A stretch of DNA of 64,000 bases from Candidatus Dadabacteria bacterium (GTDB lineage Bacteria > Desulfobacterota_D > UBA1144 > Nemesobacterales > Nemesobacteraceae). This document shows positions 8,549 to 18,268 of this stretch, in pieces (position 1 is the first letter of the stretch; every line of letters starts with the position of its first letter). The position numbers and the translations under genes are program-made. Under the pieces are notes generated by a model that saw only the letters and a program-made list of their open reading frames with translations, did no database searches and had not been told where the DNA came from. The DNA lies in contig JAJECI010000007.1 in NCBI GenBank assembly GCA_022822065.1, positions 198,346-262,345 on the forward strand, given 5' to 3'.

Positions 8549-10660
8549 CTATTCAGAGTCTTTTCCAGAGCTCTGTCCTTGCCTTATAAGCTCGAGCATC
8601 CGCACCGGATCGTCTGTCGGAAGACGGCACTCGTAATTCGAGCACACGTACGCCGCGGTTTTTCCGTTAATGGAGCTATGGCTCTGCGTGTATGGAGCGA
8701 TTTTTGAAATCTCCTCTCCATTTGCCGCATCTTTCAATATCACCACCTTGTTCGGCAGGTACTCGCTCGAGAGGACCTCGAGAAACTGGCGGGTCTCGGG
8801 GGAATTTCTGTCCCCGGCTATCACTATCTCGAAAGAAGGACCCAGCATGAAGTCAAGAGAGTTCATGTGCATCGAAAAAGAAGCGGGGTGCCTTGAGATC
8901 TGAGAGGAAAAAGCCGCAGCCATCCGGGCCGCCCTGTCTTCAAGTTCGGGGTCGCCGGTGAGCCTCGCTATTTTCAGGATGTTAAGCACGGAAACCGAGT
9001 TTCCGGACGGAAGCGCCCCGTCGTAAATTTCCTTCTGTCTGGTTATCAGAGCTTCGCCGTCATCGGCAGTGAAGAAAAAACCCGCGAACTCTTCGTCCCA
9101 GAAATGTTCGAACTGATCCCGACAAAGAGAAATAGCCAAAGCGAGACATTTTTCGTCGAAAACGCTTTCATAATATTCAAGAAGGCCCCATATGAAAAAG
9201 GCGTAATCATCAACGCTTGCCATTATGCCCGCCTCTCCCTCGCGGTAGCGATGAAGAAGCCTTCCGTCGCGGACGAGGTTCTGCCTTATGAATTCTATCG
9301 CGCCACGAGCGACGTCAGAATACCTTTTCTCCCCGAAAGCCGCCGCCGCTTTTGAAAACGCGGCTATCGCTACTCCGTTCCAGTCCGTCAGCACCTTGTC
9401 GTCCTTATAAGGATGAGCTCTTTTTTCCCTGCAAGCGAAAAGCCGCTCCCGCAAACCCTCAATTCTTTGCCCAAGCTCCTCGGCGCTGACCCCGAGCCGA
9501 GCGGCCGTGTCGTCAAGGGGCTCTTTCAGATGAAATATGTTCCTGTCGCTTTGCTCTCCCGTCGCCTCGTCCGTGAAATTTCCGCTGCGAGAAAGATTGT
9601 AGACGTCTGAGAGAAGCTCCGCGTCCTCCGCTCCCAAAAGTTCCTCTATCTCACCCACGGTCCAGATATAGAACTTGCCTTCCTCCCCTTCGCTGTCGGC
9701 ATCTTCGGCCGAGTAAATACCTCCTTCGGGAGAGGTCATGTCGCGAATCAGGTATTCGAGTATTTCCCTCGCTTTTTTTTCGTAAAACGGGTTTTTCGTG
9801 ATCTGCCACGCTTCTGTGTAAGTGATTGCCAAAAGCGCCTGGTCGTAAAGCATCTTCTCGAAATGGGGGACAAGCCATCGCGAGTCGGTCGAATACCTGT
9901 GAAAACCGAAGCCCACATGGTCGTATATACCACCCCTTCCCATGGCAAGAAGGGTCCGCTCGACCATCCTCAAGGAAGCATCCTTCCCGGTGCGCCCGTA
10001 ATACCTCATCAAAAACATCAGGTTGTGGGGAGTCGGAAATTTAGGAGCTTTCCCGAAGCCGCCTTCATCGGGGTCGAAAGTCGAAAGAAAGTAACTGTAG
10101 GCCTGATCAAGGGTCTTCTCATTAAGCAGGGAGGTCCCGACTCTCCGCAAAGAGTCTCCTAAGCTCGAGACGGCGTCGGTTATCTGCCGGGCCGACTCCA
10201 GCACCTCTTCCCTTTTGTTCTCCCAGAGCTCTTTTATCGCCGGCACGAGCTCCTTCATTCCTACCCTCCCGTAGCGGTTCTCCTTCGGTATGTAGGTTCC
10301 GGCGAAAAAGGGGTTTCCCTCGGGCGTCATGACTATGTTAAGAGGCCAGCCGCACCCTTTCCTTGAAATCACGTGACAGACGGTCATGTAGATATTGTCG
10401 ATGTCGGGACGCTCCTCCCTGTCGACCTTGATAGAGACGAAGTTCTCGTTCATGAGCCCCGCCACCTCGGCGTCCTCAAAGGATTCGCGCTCCATAACGT
10501 GGCACCAGTGACAGGTCGAGTATCCTATGGAAAGAAATACCGGCCTCCCAAGTTCCCGGGCTCTCTCGAACGCCTCCTCTCCCCACGGATACCAGTCAAC
10601 TGGGTTCTCCGCGTGCTGGAGAAGATAGGGGCTCTTTTCGTTTTTAAGTCTGTTTGACAC
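8549..10660 (-). CDS. DUF255 thioredoxin-domain protein (YyaL / SPATA20-like)
   Basis: A 703-residue cytosolic protein with an N-terminal thioredoxin-like DUF255 domain followed by a long alpha/alpha toroid resembling six-hairpin glycosidases. The redox motif is STCHWCH, Cys50 and Cys53, after the family opening [19 protein letters not shown]. The second part shows [15 protein letters not shown] and [10 protein letters not shown], also family signatures. The enzyme activity is unknown; family members are described as thioredoxin-domain proteins that may act on N-acetyl-glucosamine-like substrates or protein thiols. It has no operon partner and is divergent from the Nudix gene at 10835. Confidence 0.93.
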   Translation of the reverse strand: MSNRLKNEKSPYLLQHAENPVDWYPWGEEAFERARELGRPVFLSIGYSTCHWCHVMERESFEDAEVAGLMNENFVSIKVDREERPDIDNIYMTVCHVISRKGCGWPLNIVMTPEGNPFFAGTYIPKENRYGRVGMKELVPAIKELWENKREEVLESARQITDAVSSLGDSLRRVGTSLLNEKTLDQAYSYFLSTFDPDEGGFGKAPKFPTPHNLMFLMRYYGRTGKDASLRMVERTLLAMGRGGIYDHVGFGFHRYSTDSRWLVPHFEKMLYDQALLAITYTEAWQITKNPFYEKKAREILEYLIRDMTSPEGGIYSAEDADSEGEEGKFYIWTVGEIEELLGAEDAELLSDVYNLSRSGNFTDEATGEQSDRNIFHLKEPLDDTAARLGVSAEELGQRIEGLRERLFACREKRAHPYKDDKVLTDWNGVAIAAFSKAAAAFGEKRYSDVARGAIEFIRQNLVRDGRLLHRYREGEAGIMASVDDYAFFIWGLLEYYESVFDEKCLALAISLCRDQFEHFWDEEFAGFFFTADDGEALITRQKEIYDGALPSGNSVSVLNILKIARLTGDPELEDRAARMAAAFSSQISRHPASFSMHMNSLDFMLGPSFEIVIAGDRNSPETRQFLEVLSSEYLPNKVVILKDAANGEEISKIAPYTQSHSSINGKTAAYVCSNYECRLPTDDPVRMLELIRQGQSSGKDSE

Positions 10661-10708
10661 TCAAATCTCCACTTCGGGGAAGGGGGAAATTATATAGTCC
10701 GATAAAAA

Positions 10709-10781
10709 ACAGGTTCCATTTAAGGTAAAGCGTTCCCGGTTTTGGGAAACCTGTCGAAGAAATTTCCCCCGATCGGGGAAA
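10709..10781. repeat. Cluster of inverted repeats in the divergent gap 10661-10834
   Basis: Three inverted repeats are seen: ACAGGTT/AACCTGT (10709-10715 with 10748-10754), the enclosed TTCCC/GGGAA (10733-10737 with 10744-10748), and TTTCCCC/GGGGAAA (10763-10769 with 10775-10781). They lie between divergent genes, where operators or leader structures could be, but no regulator is recognised. Confidence 0.3.
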
Positions 10782-10834
10782 ATAATAATTTCTTTCTGTT
10801 CATATTGTATTTTTAGGCTAACATTCTCACCTAA

Positions 10835-11251
10835 ATGCGTAAACCCGTACAAAAGGCAGGTGTCGTCGCCTACAGGGAAAACAACCTCGGGGAAATTGAA
10901 GTCATTCTGGTGAGTTCAAGAAAACTCAATAATTCATGGGTTTTTCCCGCCGGAGGAGTCGACTACGGTGAAACTCCAGCTGAGGCAGCGGAGAGGGAAT
11001 GTCTTGAGGAAAGCGGGTACAAGGTGGAAATAGAGCAGCCTCTCGACATAATGGTCATTGAAGGGGGAAAAAGACATGTTCTCTACACTTTTTTCCGCGC
11101 CAGGGCCATTGAGGATACGGGAGATTACGAAAGGGATAGAAAAAGAAAATGGTGCGGGGTTGACGACCTTCCCGATACGGTCGCTTACATGTTTCGGGAA
11201 GTCGCGGAAACTTTTCAGAAAAATATCCTAGGCCCCCAGTCCCGGGGCTGA
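10835..11251 (+). CDS. Nudix hydrolase
   Basis: A 138-residue Nudix-fold pyrophosphohydrolase. The Nudix box is complete from Gly40 to Tyr62, with Glu46 and the core R54-E55...E58-E59 and G61, which bind magnesium. The early motif WVFPAGGVDYGE and the overall size resemble the diphosphoinositol-polyphosphate / Ap4A branch, but the substrate cannot be read from sequence. It stands 57 bases ahead of a methyltransferase on the same strand. Confidence 0.9.
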   Translation: MRKPVQKAGVVAYRENNLGEIEVILVSSRKLNNSWVFPAGGVDYGETPAEAAERECLEESGYKVEIEQPLDIMVIEGGKRHVLYTFFRARAIEDTGDYERDRKRKWCGVDDLPDTVAYMFREVAETFQKNILGPQSRG

Positions 11252-11307
11252 AGCCTTAATCGGCCGAGCGGCAGGGGCAACTTCATACTCACACCGGAGA
11301 GGAACGA

Positions 11308-12102
11308 ATGAAAAGCCAACAGTTTATAAAGAAGACGCAGAGTCACTATGCGCGGGTAGCAGCCATCTACAGGTCTCTGAGAATCACAGACTCAGAACCC
11401 GTGCTCTACATAAAGGGAATGATAGGGGACAAGGGGGAAATAAAGGCTGCCGACGTGGGAGCCGGAGCAGGACGGTACGCAAGACTTTTCTTCGAGCATC
11501 TGGGCAAGGAAAACCTGTTTCTTTACTGCTATGACACAAACGAGTTCATGCTTGAGAGCCTTGAGCAGTATCTTGAGGATCACGGCATCCGAAACTACGC
11601 GACCAAAATCGCCATGGCGCAGGAGCTTCCCATCGGGGACAAGGCGCTTGACGCCGTATTCTGCTTCAACGCCATACATTTTTTCAACACGCCGAAATTC
11701 CTGAGGGAAAGCGCAAGGGTGCTCGGAGAGGGGTCGTTTCTTTTTATCTACACGAGAACCAAGACCCAGAGCATGAAAAGCATATGGGGAAAGCATTTCC
11801 CGTCCTTTAACCAGAAGGAATCGGACTTTTACAACACCGAAAAGCTTGAGGCGGAGATCAAAGAAACCAAGGGACTTGAGCTTATCGAGACGAAAACCTT
11901 CACCCTCGCACGCGAGAATTCTCTTGAGGAGCTGACCGAGAGGGCGCAGAGCAAGCACTACTCGACTTTCTATCTCTACGAGAGCCAGGAGTTTGAAAAA
12001 TCCCTTGCGGAGTTCGGGAAAAACATCCGTGAATCCTACAAAGACCCCGACAAAATCAGCTGGTCCGATGAAAAAACCATGTACACCGTACTTAGAAAAT
12101 AA
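11308..12102 (+). CDS. Class I SAM-dependent methyltransferase
   Basis: A 264-residue Rossmann methyltransferase. SAM-binding motif I is AADVGAGAGRYARLF (about 47-61), followed by an acidic residue at the end of strand 2 (YCYDTNEF) and the later DAVFCFNAIHFF and VLGEGSFLFIYTRT strands of Methyltransf_11 proteins. The C-terminal third carries no extra domain that I recognise. GGAGAGGAACG gives a good ribosome site. It may be cotranscribed with the Nudix gene. Substrate unknown. Confidence 0.85.
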   Translation: MKSQQFIKKTQSHYARVAAIYRSLRITDSEPVLYIKGMIGDKGEIKAADVGAGAGRYARLFFEHLGKENLFLYCYDTNEFMLESLEQYLEDHGIRNYATKIAMAQELPIGDKALDAVFCFNAIHFFNTPKFLRESARVLGEGSFLFIYTRTKTQSMKSIWGKHFPSFNQKESDFYNTEKLEAEIKETKGLELIETKTFTLARENSLEELTERAQSKHYSTFYLYESQEFEKSLAEFGKNIRESYKDPDKISWSDEKTMYTVLRK

Positions 12103-12211
12103 CTCGGGAGATTCATCGGCTGCGTTTCGGTAAACACCGGGGAAGTTCCAGCTGATATTAAAGTCAGTTTTATCTCAGTCGGAACCTTTGTTTCGCGGGG
12201 TCAGGATATCG

Positions 12212-12288
12212 TGGCGGGCGATGGGGGATTCGAACCCCCGACCCCAGGCTCCGGAGGCCTGTGCTCTAATCCACTGAGCTAATCACCC
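12212..12288 (-). tRNA. tRNA-Arg(CCG) with encoded CCA
   Basis: The minus strand folds into a full cloverleaf. Acceptor GGGTGAT pairs with ATCGCCC, then discriminator G and CCA. The D stem is GCTC/GAGC, the anticodon stem CAGGC/GCCTG with loop CTCCGGA (anticodon CCG, reading CGG), and the T stem GGGGG/CCCCC with loop TTCGAAT. Its first six bases contain the stop codon of the UDG gene just upstream, so the two share a transcript. Confidence 0.95.
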
Positions 12289-13029
12289 GCTGACAGGTAT
12301 ACCAAGTTCCCTCATCACAAGCTTCATGTCTTCCCAGACGGGTTTTTTAAGAGACGGGTTTCGAAGAAGCGCGGCCGGGTGGTACGTAATCATAAGCTTT
12401 GAGTTCCCGTACTGGTGAAAAGTGCCTCTTAACTGCCCCATCTTGAAGTTCTTAAGCTTGAGCATCAATCCGGTGGCGACGCTTCCAAGGGAAACTATTA
12501 CCTCGGGATTTATGCTTTCTATCTGTTTCATAAGAAACGGTTCGCAGCTTGCCACCTCGTCCGGTTGGGGGTTCCTGTTCCCCGGAGGACGGCACTTCAC
12601 CACGTTGCATATGTACACGTCCTTTCTCTCAAGCTTCATCGCTCGGATTATCTTCGTAAGCAGCTGCCCCGCCCTTCCGACAAAGGGCCTCCCCTGAATA
12701 TCCTCGTCCCTTCCGGGACCTTCGCCAACAAACACGAGCCTTGCCCTAGGATTGCCCTCGCCGAACACTATGCTCTTTCTGGTCTCGCAGAGACGGCACC
12801 TCGTGCAGTCCCCGAGTTCCTCCCTTATCTCGGAAAGCGTCTTGACCGCCGATGAGTCGCGTGCCCCCCCGCTATCAGGAAAAAGAGCGCCTTCGTCTTT
12901 GTCCGTATCCGCTATTTTGGTTCCTCCCGCAGCAAACCCAGCCGGCAACTCCTCTATCCCGATCTCCTTGCAGAACCGAAGATAGTTCTCAAGCGCCTGC
13001 GCCGTCTCATAAAATTCACTGGAACTCAT
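12283..13029 (-). CDS. Family 4 uracil-DNA glycosylase (iron-sulfur type)
   Basis: It removes uracil from DNA in base excision repair. The 248-residue protein has an extended N-terminus (about 1-65) followed by the type-4 core: cluster ligands CTRC (75-78) plus Cys146 and Cys162, motif A GEGPGRDED (102-110), PFVGRAGQLL, and motif B YHPAALLR (216-223). Type 4 enzymes hold a [4Fe-4S] cluster by four Cys, which agrees. The gene ends GGG-TGA, where these six bases are also the start of tRNA-Arg. No other partner gene is nearby. Confidence 0.95.
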   Translation of the reverse strand: MSSSEFYETAQALENYLRFCKEIGIEELPAGFAAGGTKIADTDKDEGALFPDSGGARDSSAVKTLSEIREELGDCTRCRLCETRKSIVFGEGNPRARLVFVGEGPGRDEDIQGRPFVGRAGQLLTKIIRAMKLERKDVYICNVVKCRPPGNRNPQPDEVASCEPFLMKQIESINPEVIVSLGSVATGLMLKLKNFKMGQLRGTFHQYGNSKLMITYHPAALLRNPSLKKPVWEDMKLVMRELGIPVSG

Positions 13030-13165
13030 TGCTCGCCGAGAAGGAAGTTTAACACAAACGGCAGTAGGTAGCGAAGGGGTTTGAAAGCGGGGCGGGTTTT
13101 AATTAGAATAAAACCGCGTTTGCAAAAACCCAAGACCTAAACCCGTCAAACGCTTTCCCCTCGGA

Positions 13166-15628
13166 ATGGAAAGAGAATACAGACCCCAGGAAATCGAGAA
13201 AAAGTGGCAGGATTTCTGGGCGGAAAAAAACACCTACAGGGTCTCCGAGGAGACCTCCGGGGAAAAGTACTACGTCCTTGAAATGTTCCCCTACCCGTCG
13301 GGGAGAATCCACATGGGGCACGTGAGGAACTACACGATCGGGGACGTCGTCTCGAGATTCAAAAGGGCGAGGGGCTTTAACGTTCTCCACCCAATCGGGT
13401 GGGACGCCTTCGGGCTGCCCGCCGAAAACGCGGCGATACAAAACGCCATACATCCCTCGACCTGGACGCGGGCCAACATAGACCAGATGAAACAGCAGCT
13501 CATGCGCCTCGGGTTCAGCTACGACTGGAGCCGGGAAATCGCAACGTGCGACGTTGAATACTACCGCTGGGAACAGTGGCTTTTCACCAGACTTCACCGC
13601 GAGGGGCTAGCGTACAGAAAGACTTCCGTTGTTAACTGGGACCCGGTTGACCAGACAGTGCTCGCAAACGAGCAGGTGATCGACGGAAAGGGATGGCGCT
13701 CAGGGGCGGTCGTCGAAAAAAAGGAAATACCGCAGTGGTTCCTCAGGGTAAGCGATTACTCAGAAGAGCTCCTGGATGAACTCGAAAAGATGAAGGGGTG
13801 GCCCGACGCGGTTAAAACCATGCAGAGGAACTGGATAGGAAAATCCGAGGGAGTCGAGGCCGAATTCCGCGTGGACGGGAAAAAGAGCGTTTTGAAGATA
13901 TTCACCACGCGCCCGGACACTATCATGGGGGTAACCTACCTGGCCCTGGCCCCCGAGCACCCGCTGGTAGCCGAGACGGCTGAGGAAAACCCCGAGGTAG
14001 CGGACTTTCTAGCCCAGTGTCGCAAGGCTCCCGTCTCCGAGGCTGAGATTGAAACCATGGAAAAAAGCGGCATTCCTCTGGGAATAGACGCCATCCACCC
14101 CATAAGCGGGGAGAAAATACCTGTATGGACCGCGAACTTCGTCCTCATGAGCTACGGAACGGGTGCGGTAATGAGTGTTCCCGCGCACGACCAGAGGGAC
14201 TGGGAGTTCGCGAAGAAATACGGTCTTCAGATAAAACAGGTGATTTTCCCCGATGACGGAAGCACATTCGACATAGAAAAGGAAGCATTTACGGAAAAGG
14301 GGATTCTCGGGGAGTCCGGGTGGCTCTCGGGACTCACCTCGCAGGAGGCCTTCGGGGAGATAGCCGAGTTTCTCCGGAAAAACGCCGCGGGCGGAACCAA
14401 GATCAACTACCGTCTTCGGGACTGGGGAATCTCAAGGCAGCGCTACTGGGGAGCGCCGATACCCATAGTCTACTGCGAGCACGAGCAGTGCGGAGAGGTT
14501 CCGGTTCCAGACTCCGATCTTCCGGTGGAACTCCCGCTTGAGATAGATATTGACGGAGAGCGAATCCCCGCTCTCTCCAAGATCGAAAGCTTCATCGAAA
14601 CAACCTGCCCCGCCTGCGGAGAACCTGCGAAGCGGGAAACCGACACAATGGATACGTTTGTCGAGTCCTCCTGGTATTTTCTGAGATACGCCTCTCCCGA
14701 TTTTAAAGCCGGCATGTTCGAACCCGGAAAAGCCTCTTACTGGCTTCCCGTGGATCAGTACATAGGTGGAATAGAGCACGCCATACTTCACCTGCTTTAC
14801 TCGAGGTTCTTCACGAAGGCGCTCAGGGATATTGGCGTTTTCGAGCTCGACGAACCCTTTGAAAACCTTCTCACCCAAGGAATGGTGGTAAAAGACGGGG
14901 CGAAAATGTCAAAGTCTCTCGGAAACACGGTGGACCCCGACGACATGATAGTTCGCTACGGGGCTGATACAGTGAGGATGTTCATGCTCTTCGCCGCCCC
15001 CGTGGAAAAAGATCTTGAGTGGAGCGAACAGGGAGTAAACGGGATGTTCAGGTTCCTCGGCAGGGTCTGGCGTTTCGCGACCGGGTTTTTCGCCGAGGGG
15101 GAAAACGAGGAACAGGCCCAGGAACCCTCGGCGGGGGAAAAACCGGCTGCTCTCGCCGCCACGACCAACCGGACGATAAAAAAAGTCACAGAAGACATAG
15201 AAAGCTTCAAGTTCAACACAGCGATTTCAGCCGTAATGGAGCTTTTCAACGAACTCAGCACGCTCTGGAAAGAAAAAAGCGTGGGAAGAGAACACGCCCG
15301 CACGTCGCTACTCGCGATAACGAACCTTATCTACCCTATGGCCCCCCATTTCGCGGAGGAACTCTGGGAACTCTCCGGAGAAAGCGGAAGCCTGGTTGAC
15401 AGGGAGTGGATAAAGTGGGACGAGGGCGCTTTTGAGAGTGCGGAAATAACCATACCCGTAAGGGTTAACTCAAGGGTGAGAAACCAGATCTCCTTAAGCG
15501 CGGACGCGGATGAGGAAACCGTCAGGGAAATCGCCCTTTCCGACAGCCGGGTAAAGGAGTACATAGCAGGGCGGGAAATAAAGAATTTCGTCTATGTGCC
15601 GAAAAGACTCGTGGACATAAAAGTCTAG
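13166..15628 (+). CDS. leuS: Leucyl-tRNA synthetase
   Basis: The class I synthetase that charges tRNA-Leu, 820 residues and complete. HIGH-type motif HMGH is at 49-52 inside [21 protein letters not shown] at 580-584. The CP1 editing domain lies between (about 220-410, with the threonine-rich [16 protein letters not shown] and [15 protein letters not shown]). A zinc-like Cys pair occurs in the second insertion (YCEHEQCGE and TCPACGE). The C-terminal tRNA-binding domain ends in [14 protein letters not shown]. The next gene follows after 15 bases, which suggests coexpression. Confidence 0.98.
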   Translation: MEREYRPQEIEKKWQDFWAEKNTYRVSEETSGEKYYVLEMFPYPSGRIHMGHVRNYTIGDVVSRFKRARGFNVLHPIGWDAFGLPAENAAIQNAIHPSTWTRANIDQMKQQLMRLGFSYDWSREIATCDVEYYRWEQWLFTRLHREGLAYRKTSVVNWDPVDQTVLANEQVIDGKGWRSGAVVEKKEIPQWFLRVSDYSEELLDELEKMKGWPDAVKTMQRNWIGKSEGVEAEFRVDGKKSVLKIFTTRPDTIMGVTYLALAPEHPLVAETAEENPEVADFLAQCRKAPVSEAEIETMEKSGIPLGIDAIHPISGEKIPVWTANFVLMSYGTGAVMSVPAHDQRDWEFAKKYGLQIKQVIFPDDGSTFDIEKEAFTEKGILGESGWLSGLTSQEAFGEIAEFLRKNAAGGTKINYRLRDWGISRQRYWGAPIPIVYCEHEQCGEVPVPDSDLPVELPLEIDIDGERIPALSKIESFIETTCPACGEPAKRETDTMDTFVESSWYFLRYASPDFKAGMFEPGKASYWLPVDQYIGGIEHAILHLLYSRFFTKALRDIGVFELDEPFENLLTQGMVVKDGAKMSKSLGNTVDPDDMIVRYGADTVRMFMLFAAPVEKDLEWSEQGVNGMFRFLGRVWRFATGFFAEGENEEQAQEPSAGEKPAALAATTNRTIKKVTEDIESFKFNTAISAVMELFNELSTLWKEKSVGREHARTSLLAITNLIYPMAPHFAEELWELSGESGSLVDREWIKWDEGAFESAEITIPVRVNSRVRNQISLSADADEETVREIALSDSRVKEYIAGREIKNFVYVPKRLVDIKV

Positions 15629-15643
15629 CTAGGAGCAAAGAAC

Positions 15644-16711
15644 GTGAAGGAAGAATCAGGCTATCTGGGGAAAAAAGTAAAAGCGATAGAGGTTTCTCCC
15701 GAGAAGCCGATCTCGAGGCTGCTCGAGGAGATGGCGCAGACGGGATTTCAGGGTAAAAGTCTGGGCAGGGTGGCAGACACATTATGCAAGATGGTGGAAA
15801 CCAAGGACCTTACCATCTTTTTCGGCTACGCGGGCTCCCTTTCCACAACCGGACAGTGGAAAATAATAAACTGGCTAATCGAAAACAGGTACATAGATGT
15901 TCTGATACCCACGGGCGCGAACATCTCCGAGGACATAGTGGAAGCGATGGGTTTTTCATACTGGCAGGGAACCCCGAATGAAGACGACTCAAAGCTATTC
16001 TCCGAGGGAATAAACCGCTACTACGATGTTTACGGAACCGAGCCCGACTATCTTGAGATGACCGAGCTTCTAGCCGAATTCATAATGACCCTTGATAAAT
16101 CCCGAAGCTATTCCTCAAGGGAATTTCTCAAAAGATGCGGACAGTGGCTCGACAAGAAAAACATAAACAGCATAGTAGCCACGGCCGCGAGAAACGAAGT
16201 CCCCGTTTTCTGCCCCGCCATAGCAGACAGCCCCTACGGAGACGCGGCGCTCATAACCGAAAGCAAGGGACATCATCTCACAATCGACGCCATACAGGAC
16301 TACGTGGAATTCATGGAAATGGGTGAGAGCGTGACTGACACGGGAGTAATCTACATAGGCGGCGGGGTACCGAAAGACTTTATTCAGCTTTTCGCCGTCA
16401 CGGGCGACCTTCTTTACGAGGACAGAAAAGTTCCGGGAAGAAAGGCTGGACTCAACCGCAAGGGAACCGGGGAGCAGGAAACCTACTATCCCCATAAATA
16501 CGCGATCCAGATCACTACCGACTCTCCTCAGTGGGGGGGACTCTCAGGGTGCACATTCGAAGAAGCTGTTTCCTGGGGAAAGGAAAACCCCGAAGGCAGT
16601 CTGGTCCAGTGCTACTGCGACGCTACCATAGCTCTTCCCATCGTCTCCCATGCCCTTTCGGAAAAAACAAACGTAAAAAGAAAGGGAACCGTTTTTAAAT
16701 TCGACGATTAA
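15644..16711 (+). CDS. Deoxyhypusine synthase homologue (bacterial)
   Basis: A 355-residue member of the deoxyhypusine synthase family, an NAD-dependent enzyme that moves the aminobutyl group of spermidine. The catalytic lysine motif EAVSWGK is kept (Lys313), as are FFGYAGSLSTTG, LIPTGANISED and the family's SPYGDAALITESK region. Bacteria lack the eIF5A substrate of the eukaryotic enzyme; some bacterial homologues make homospermidine, others are uncharacterised. The GTG start has AGGAG 8 bases before it. Its place 15 bases after leuS may be chance. Polyamine role is inference. Confidence 0.88.
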   Translation: MKEESGYLGKKVKAIEVSPEKPISRLLEEMAQTGFQGKSLGRVADTLCKMVETKDLTIFFGYAGSLSTTGQWKIINWLIENRYIDVLIPTGANISEDIVEAMGFSYWQGTPNEDDSKLFSEGINRYYDVYGTEPDYLEMTELLAEFIMTLDKSRSYSSREFLKRCGQWLDKKNINSIVATAARNEVPVFCPAIADSPYGDAALITESKGHHLTIDAIQDYVEFMEMGESVTDTGVIYIGGGVPKDFIQLFAVTGDLLYEDRKVPGRKAGLNRKGTGEQETYYPHKYAIQITTDSPQWGGLSGCTFEEAVSWGKENPEGSLVQCYCDATIALPIVSHALSEKTNVKRKGTVFKFDD

Positions 16712-16805
16712 ATCCGGGGGCTCTTTATCCGGTACTGCCTTTAGGAATGAAATATCGGTACTAACTAAATTCCAAAATTTCTTCTTCTAAAACGCTTCTT
16801 GTTTA

Positions 16806-16814
16806 TGATATAAT
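16806..16814 (+). promoter_or_regulatory. Extended -10 promoter for the porin gene
   Basis: TGATATAAT is a full extended -10 (TG-n-TATAAT). No clear -35 is visible, as expected for this class. Transcription from about 16821 would give a leader near 107 bases holding a bulged hairpin with arms at 16828-16835 and 16847-16856. The rest of the gap 16712-16927 shows nothing else. Confidence 0.5.
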
Positions 16815-16927
16815 CTGAAAAAGTGCTCTCCGGTGGGTCTCAAGATCACCCGGGAGTATTTAGTCGCAGAAGAAAATATGGTAGATTTCTAATCAGAATA
16901 AACGCAGATTTATAAGGAGGAAGAATT

Positions 16928-18040
16928 ATGAGTCATTTTATCAAGAGCTTTTTTATGCTTTGTTTGTTGGCATGCGCCCCCTTGGTGGTGTCGCTGCCGG
17001 CATCTGCCGGAGATGTTCCAACGGATGCGGAGGGGATGACGGAGGAAGCAGCGGAACCTATGATGGAAAGTACGCCGCTTATTAAGGATACCGACGTTTC
17101 AATATATGGAAGGTTCTGGCCGAAAGTCACTTATATGGAAGACGGAGAATCTTCAACAGACATTACCGACGCGCTTTCACGGGTCGGCCTTAAAGCCACT
17201 ACCCAGGTAACCGATACGCTCTCCGCGGTGTTGCACGGTGAGTGGGACGTTGACATTGATGCCAACGGTGATTTTGGCGATGCGCGCCAGGCTTACGTGG
17301 GTATTAAAAGCTCGGACCTCGGTTTTGTAGGTATAGGTAAACAGTGGGATCCGTATTATAACGTAATCGCTGAAGTAACCGATATCCACTACCACAGATC
17401 AAGTCCATTCGGATACGATCACGAAGGTCCTTTCCGGAGTAACAACTTGGTCAGATACGCGCACAGCTTCGGGGGTCTGAACATAGACGCGGGCATGCAG
17501 ATAAACGGTTCGCCGGAAAACAACGCGGGCCAGCCCGGGTTTTTCCGCACTAATTCCGACGTAAGCAGCGATTCGGACAACGTTGACGCCGCTGGCGTCG
17601 GCCTGAGCTACCGCGGTGGACCGATTTACGTAGGCGTATCCTACCTGCGGCAGAACCAGGACAGTAGCGATCTTGAAAGGAATTTCTTCGGTGTCGGCGC
17701 CAGCATTAACGTAACCGAGGATCTTTACCTCGCCACTACATACCAGTATATAACGGACAATTACGGTGATGGTTCCGAGAAGAACCCCTATACTCTCGAC
17801 GTGGCGGCTTCCTTTTCTTTCGGTAACGGAATGAAGGCGCTTGCGGCATTCTTTGCCTACGACGACGATGAGGACACCGACTCCAGCCAGCTGCTTGGCT
17901 ACACCGTCACTGTGATTAAGGAAGTGCATCCGAGCACGGACGTATTTGTCGAATGGGTGATGACGGATTACGACCTGCAAGACGCTGTCAACACGGTAAG
18001 TGTCGGTTTCCGCTATGATTTTGACGTCGCAATTTTCTAG
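16928..18040 (+). CDS. Outer-membrane porin-like beta-barrel protein
   Basis: A 370-residue protein with a signal peptide (1-27, ending PASAGD) after AAGGAGG. The mature part has a short acidic linker with repeated Glu, then a beta-rich region with alternating hydrophobic residues, Asp/Gly-rich turns, and the porin-type stretches VGIGKQWDPYYN, LVRYAHSFGGLNID and AAGVGLSYRGGPIYVGVSYL. It ends in phenylalanine, the usual last residue recognised for outer-membrane insertion. It probably forms a general diffusion channel; substrate preference is unknown. It has its own promoter and terminator, so it is a single-gene unit. Confidence 0.85.
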   Translation: MSHFIKSFFMLCLLACAPLVVSLPASAGDVPTDAEGMTEEAAEPMMESTPLIKDTDVSIYGRFWPKVTYMEDGESSTDITDALSRVGLKATTQVTDTLSAVLHGEWDVDIDANGDFGDARQAYVGIKSSDLGFVGIGKQWDPYYNVIAEVTDIHYHRSSPFGYDHEGPFRSNNLVRYAHSFGGLNIDAGMQINGSPENNAGQPGFFRTNSDVSSDSDNVDAAGVGLSYRGGPIYVGVSYLRQNQDSSDLERNFFGVGASINVTEDLYLATTYQYITDNYGDGSEKNPYTLDVAASFSFGNGMKALAAFFAYDDDEDTDSSQLLGYTVTVIKEVHPSTDVFVEWVMTDYDLQDAVNTVSVGFRYDFDVAIF

Positions 18041-18098
18041 TCGACTGTAGACTTCAAGATCAGACCACGGCGGCGGTTTTGCCGTGATCAATATTCTC

Positions 18099-18142
18099 GG
18101 GGACATATTTGAACAAAGTTCTAAATATGTCCCCGTTTTTTT
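18099..18142 (+). terminator. Intrinsic terminator after the porin gene
   Basis: A perfect 12-base stem (GGGGACATATTT with AAATATGTCCCC), a 12-base loop, then seven T after one G. It ends the porin unit 58 bases after its stop codon. Confidence 0.92.
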
Positions 18143-18268
18143 ATCTCGCGGACAACTTACTTTGAAAATCCCTCCACCCGACCGCCCAAGACATTGCGTT
18201 TAGGCAATTAAAGTGTAGATTCAATTACAAAAATTCCTTGAAAATCCAAGTGGAGGAAACACCCGCAG

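Noticed and set aside
10661-10852. Minus-strand 63-codon frame before the Nudix gene
   Set aside because: It fills the divergent gap, has no ribosome site, ends exactly where the DUF255 gene begins, and its protein has no supporting pattern.
13030-13165. T-box or attenuator leader for leuS
   Set aside because: The gap has an inverted repeat (GGTTTTA/TAAAACC, 13095-13115) but no T-box sequence, no leader peptide rich in leucine codons and no terminator fold.
16828-16856. Riboswitch in the porin leader
   Set aside because: Only one short bulged hairpin is seen, without the conserved blocks of any known riboswitch class.
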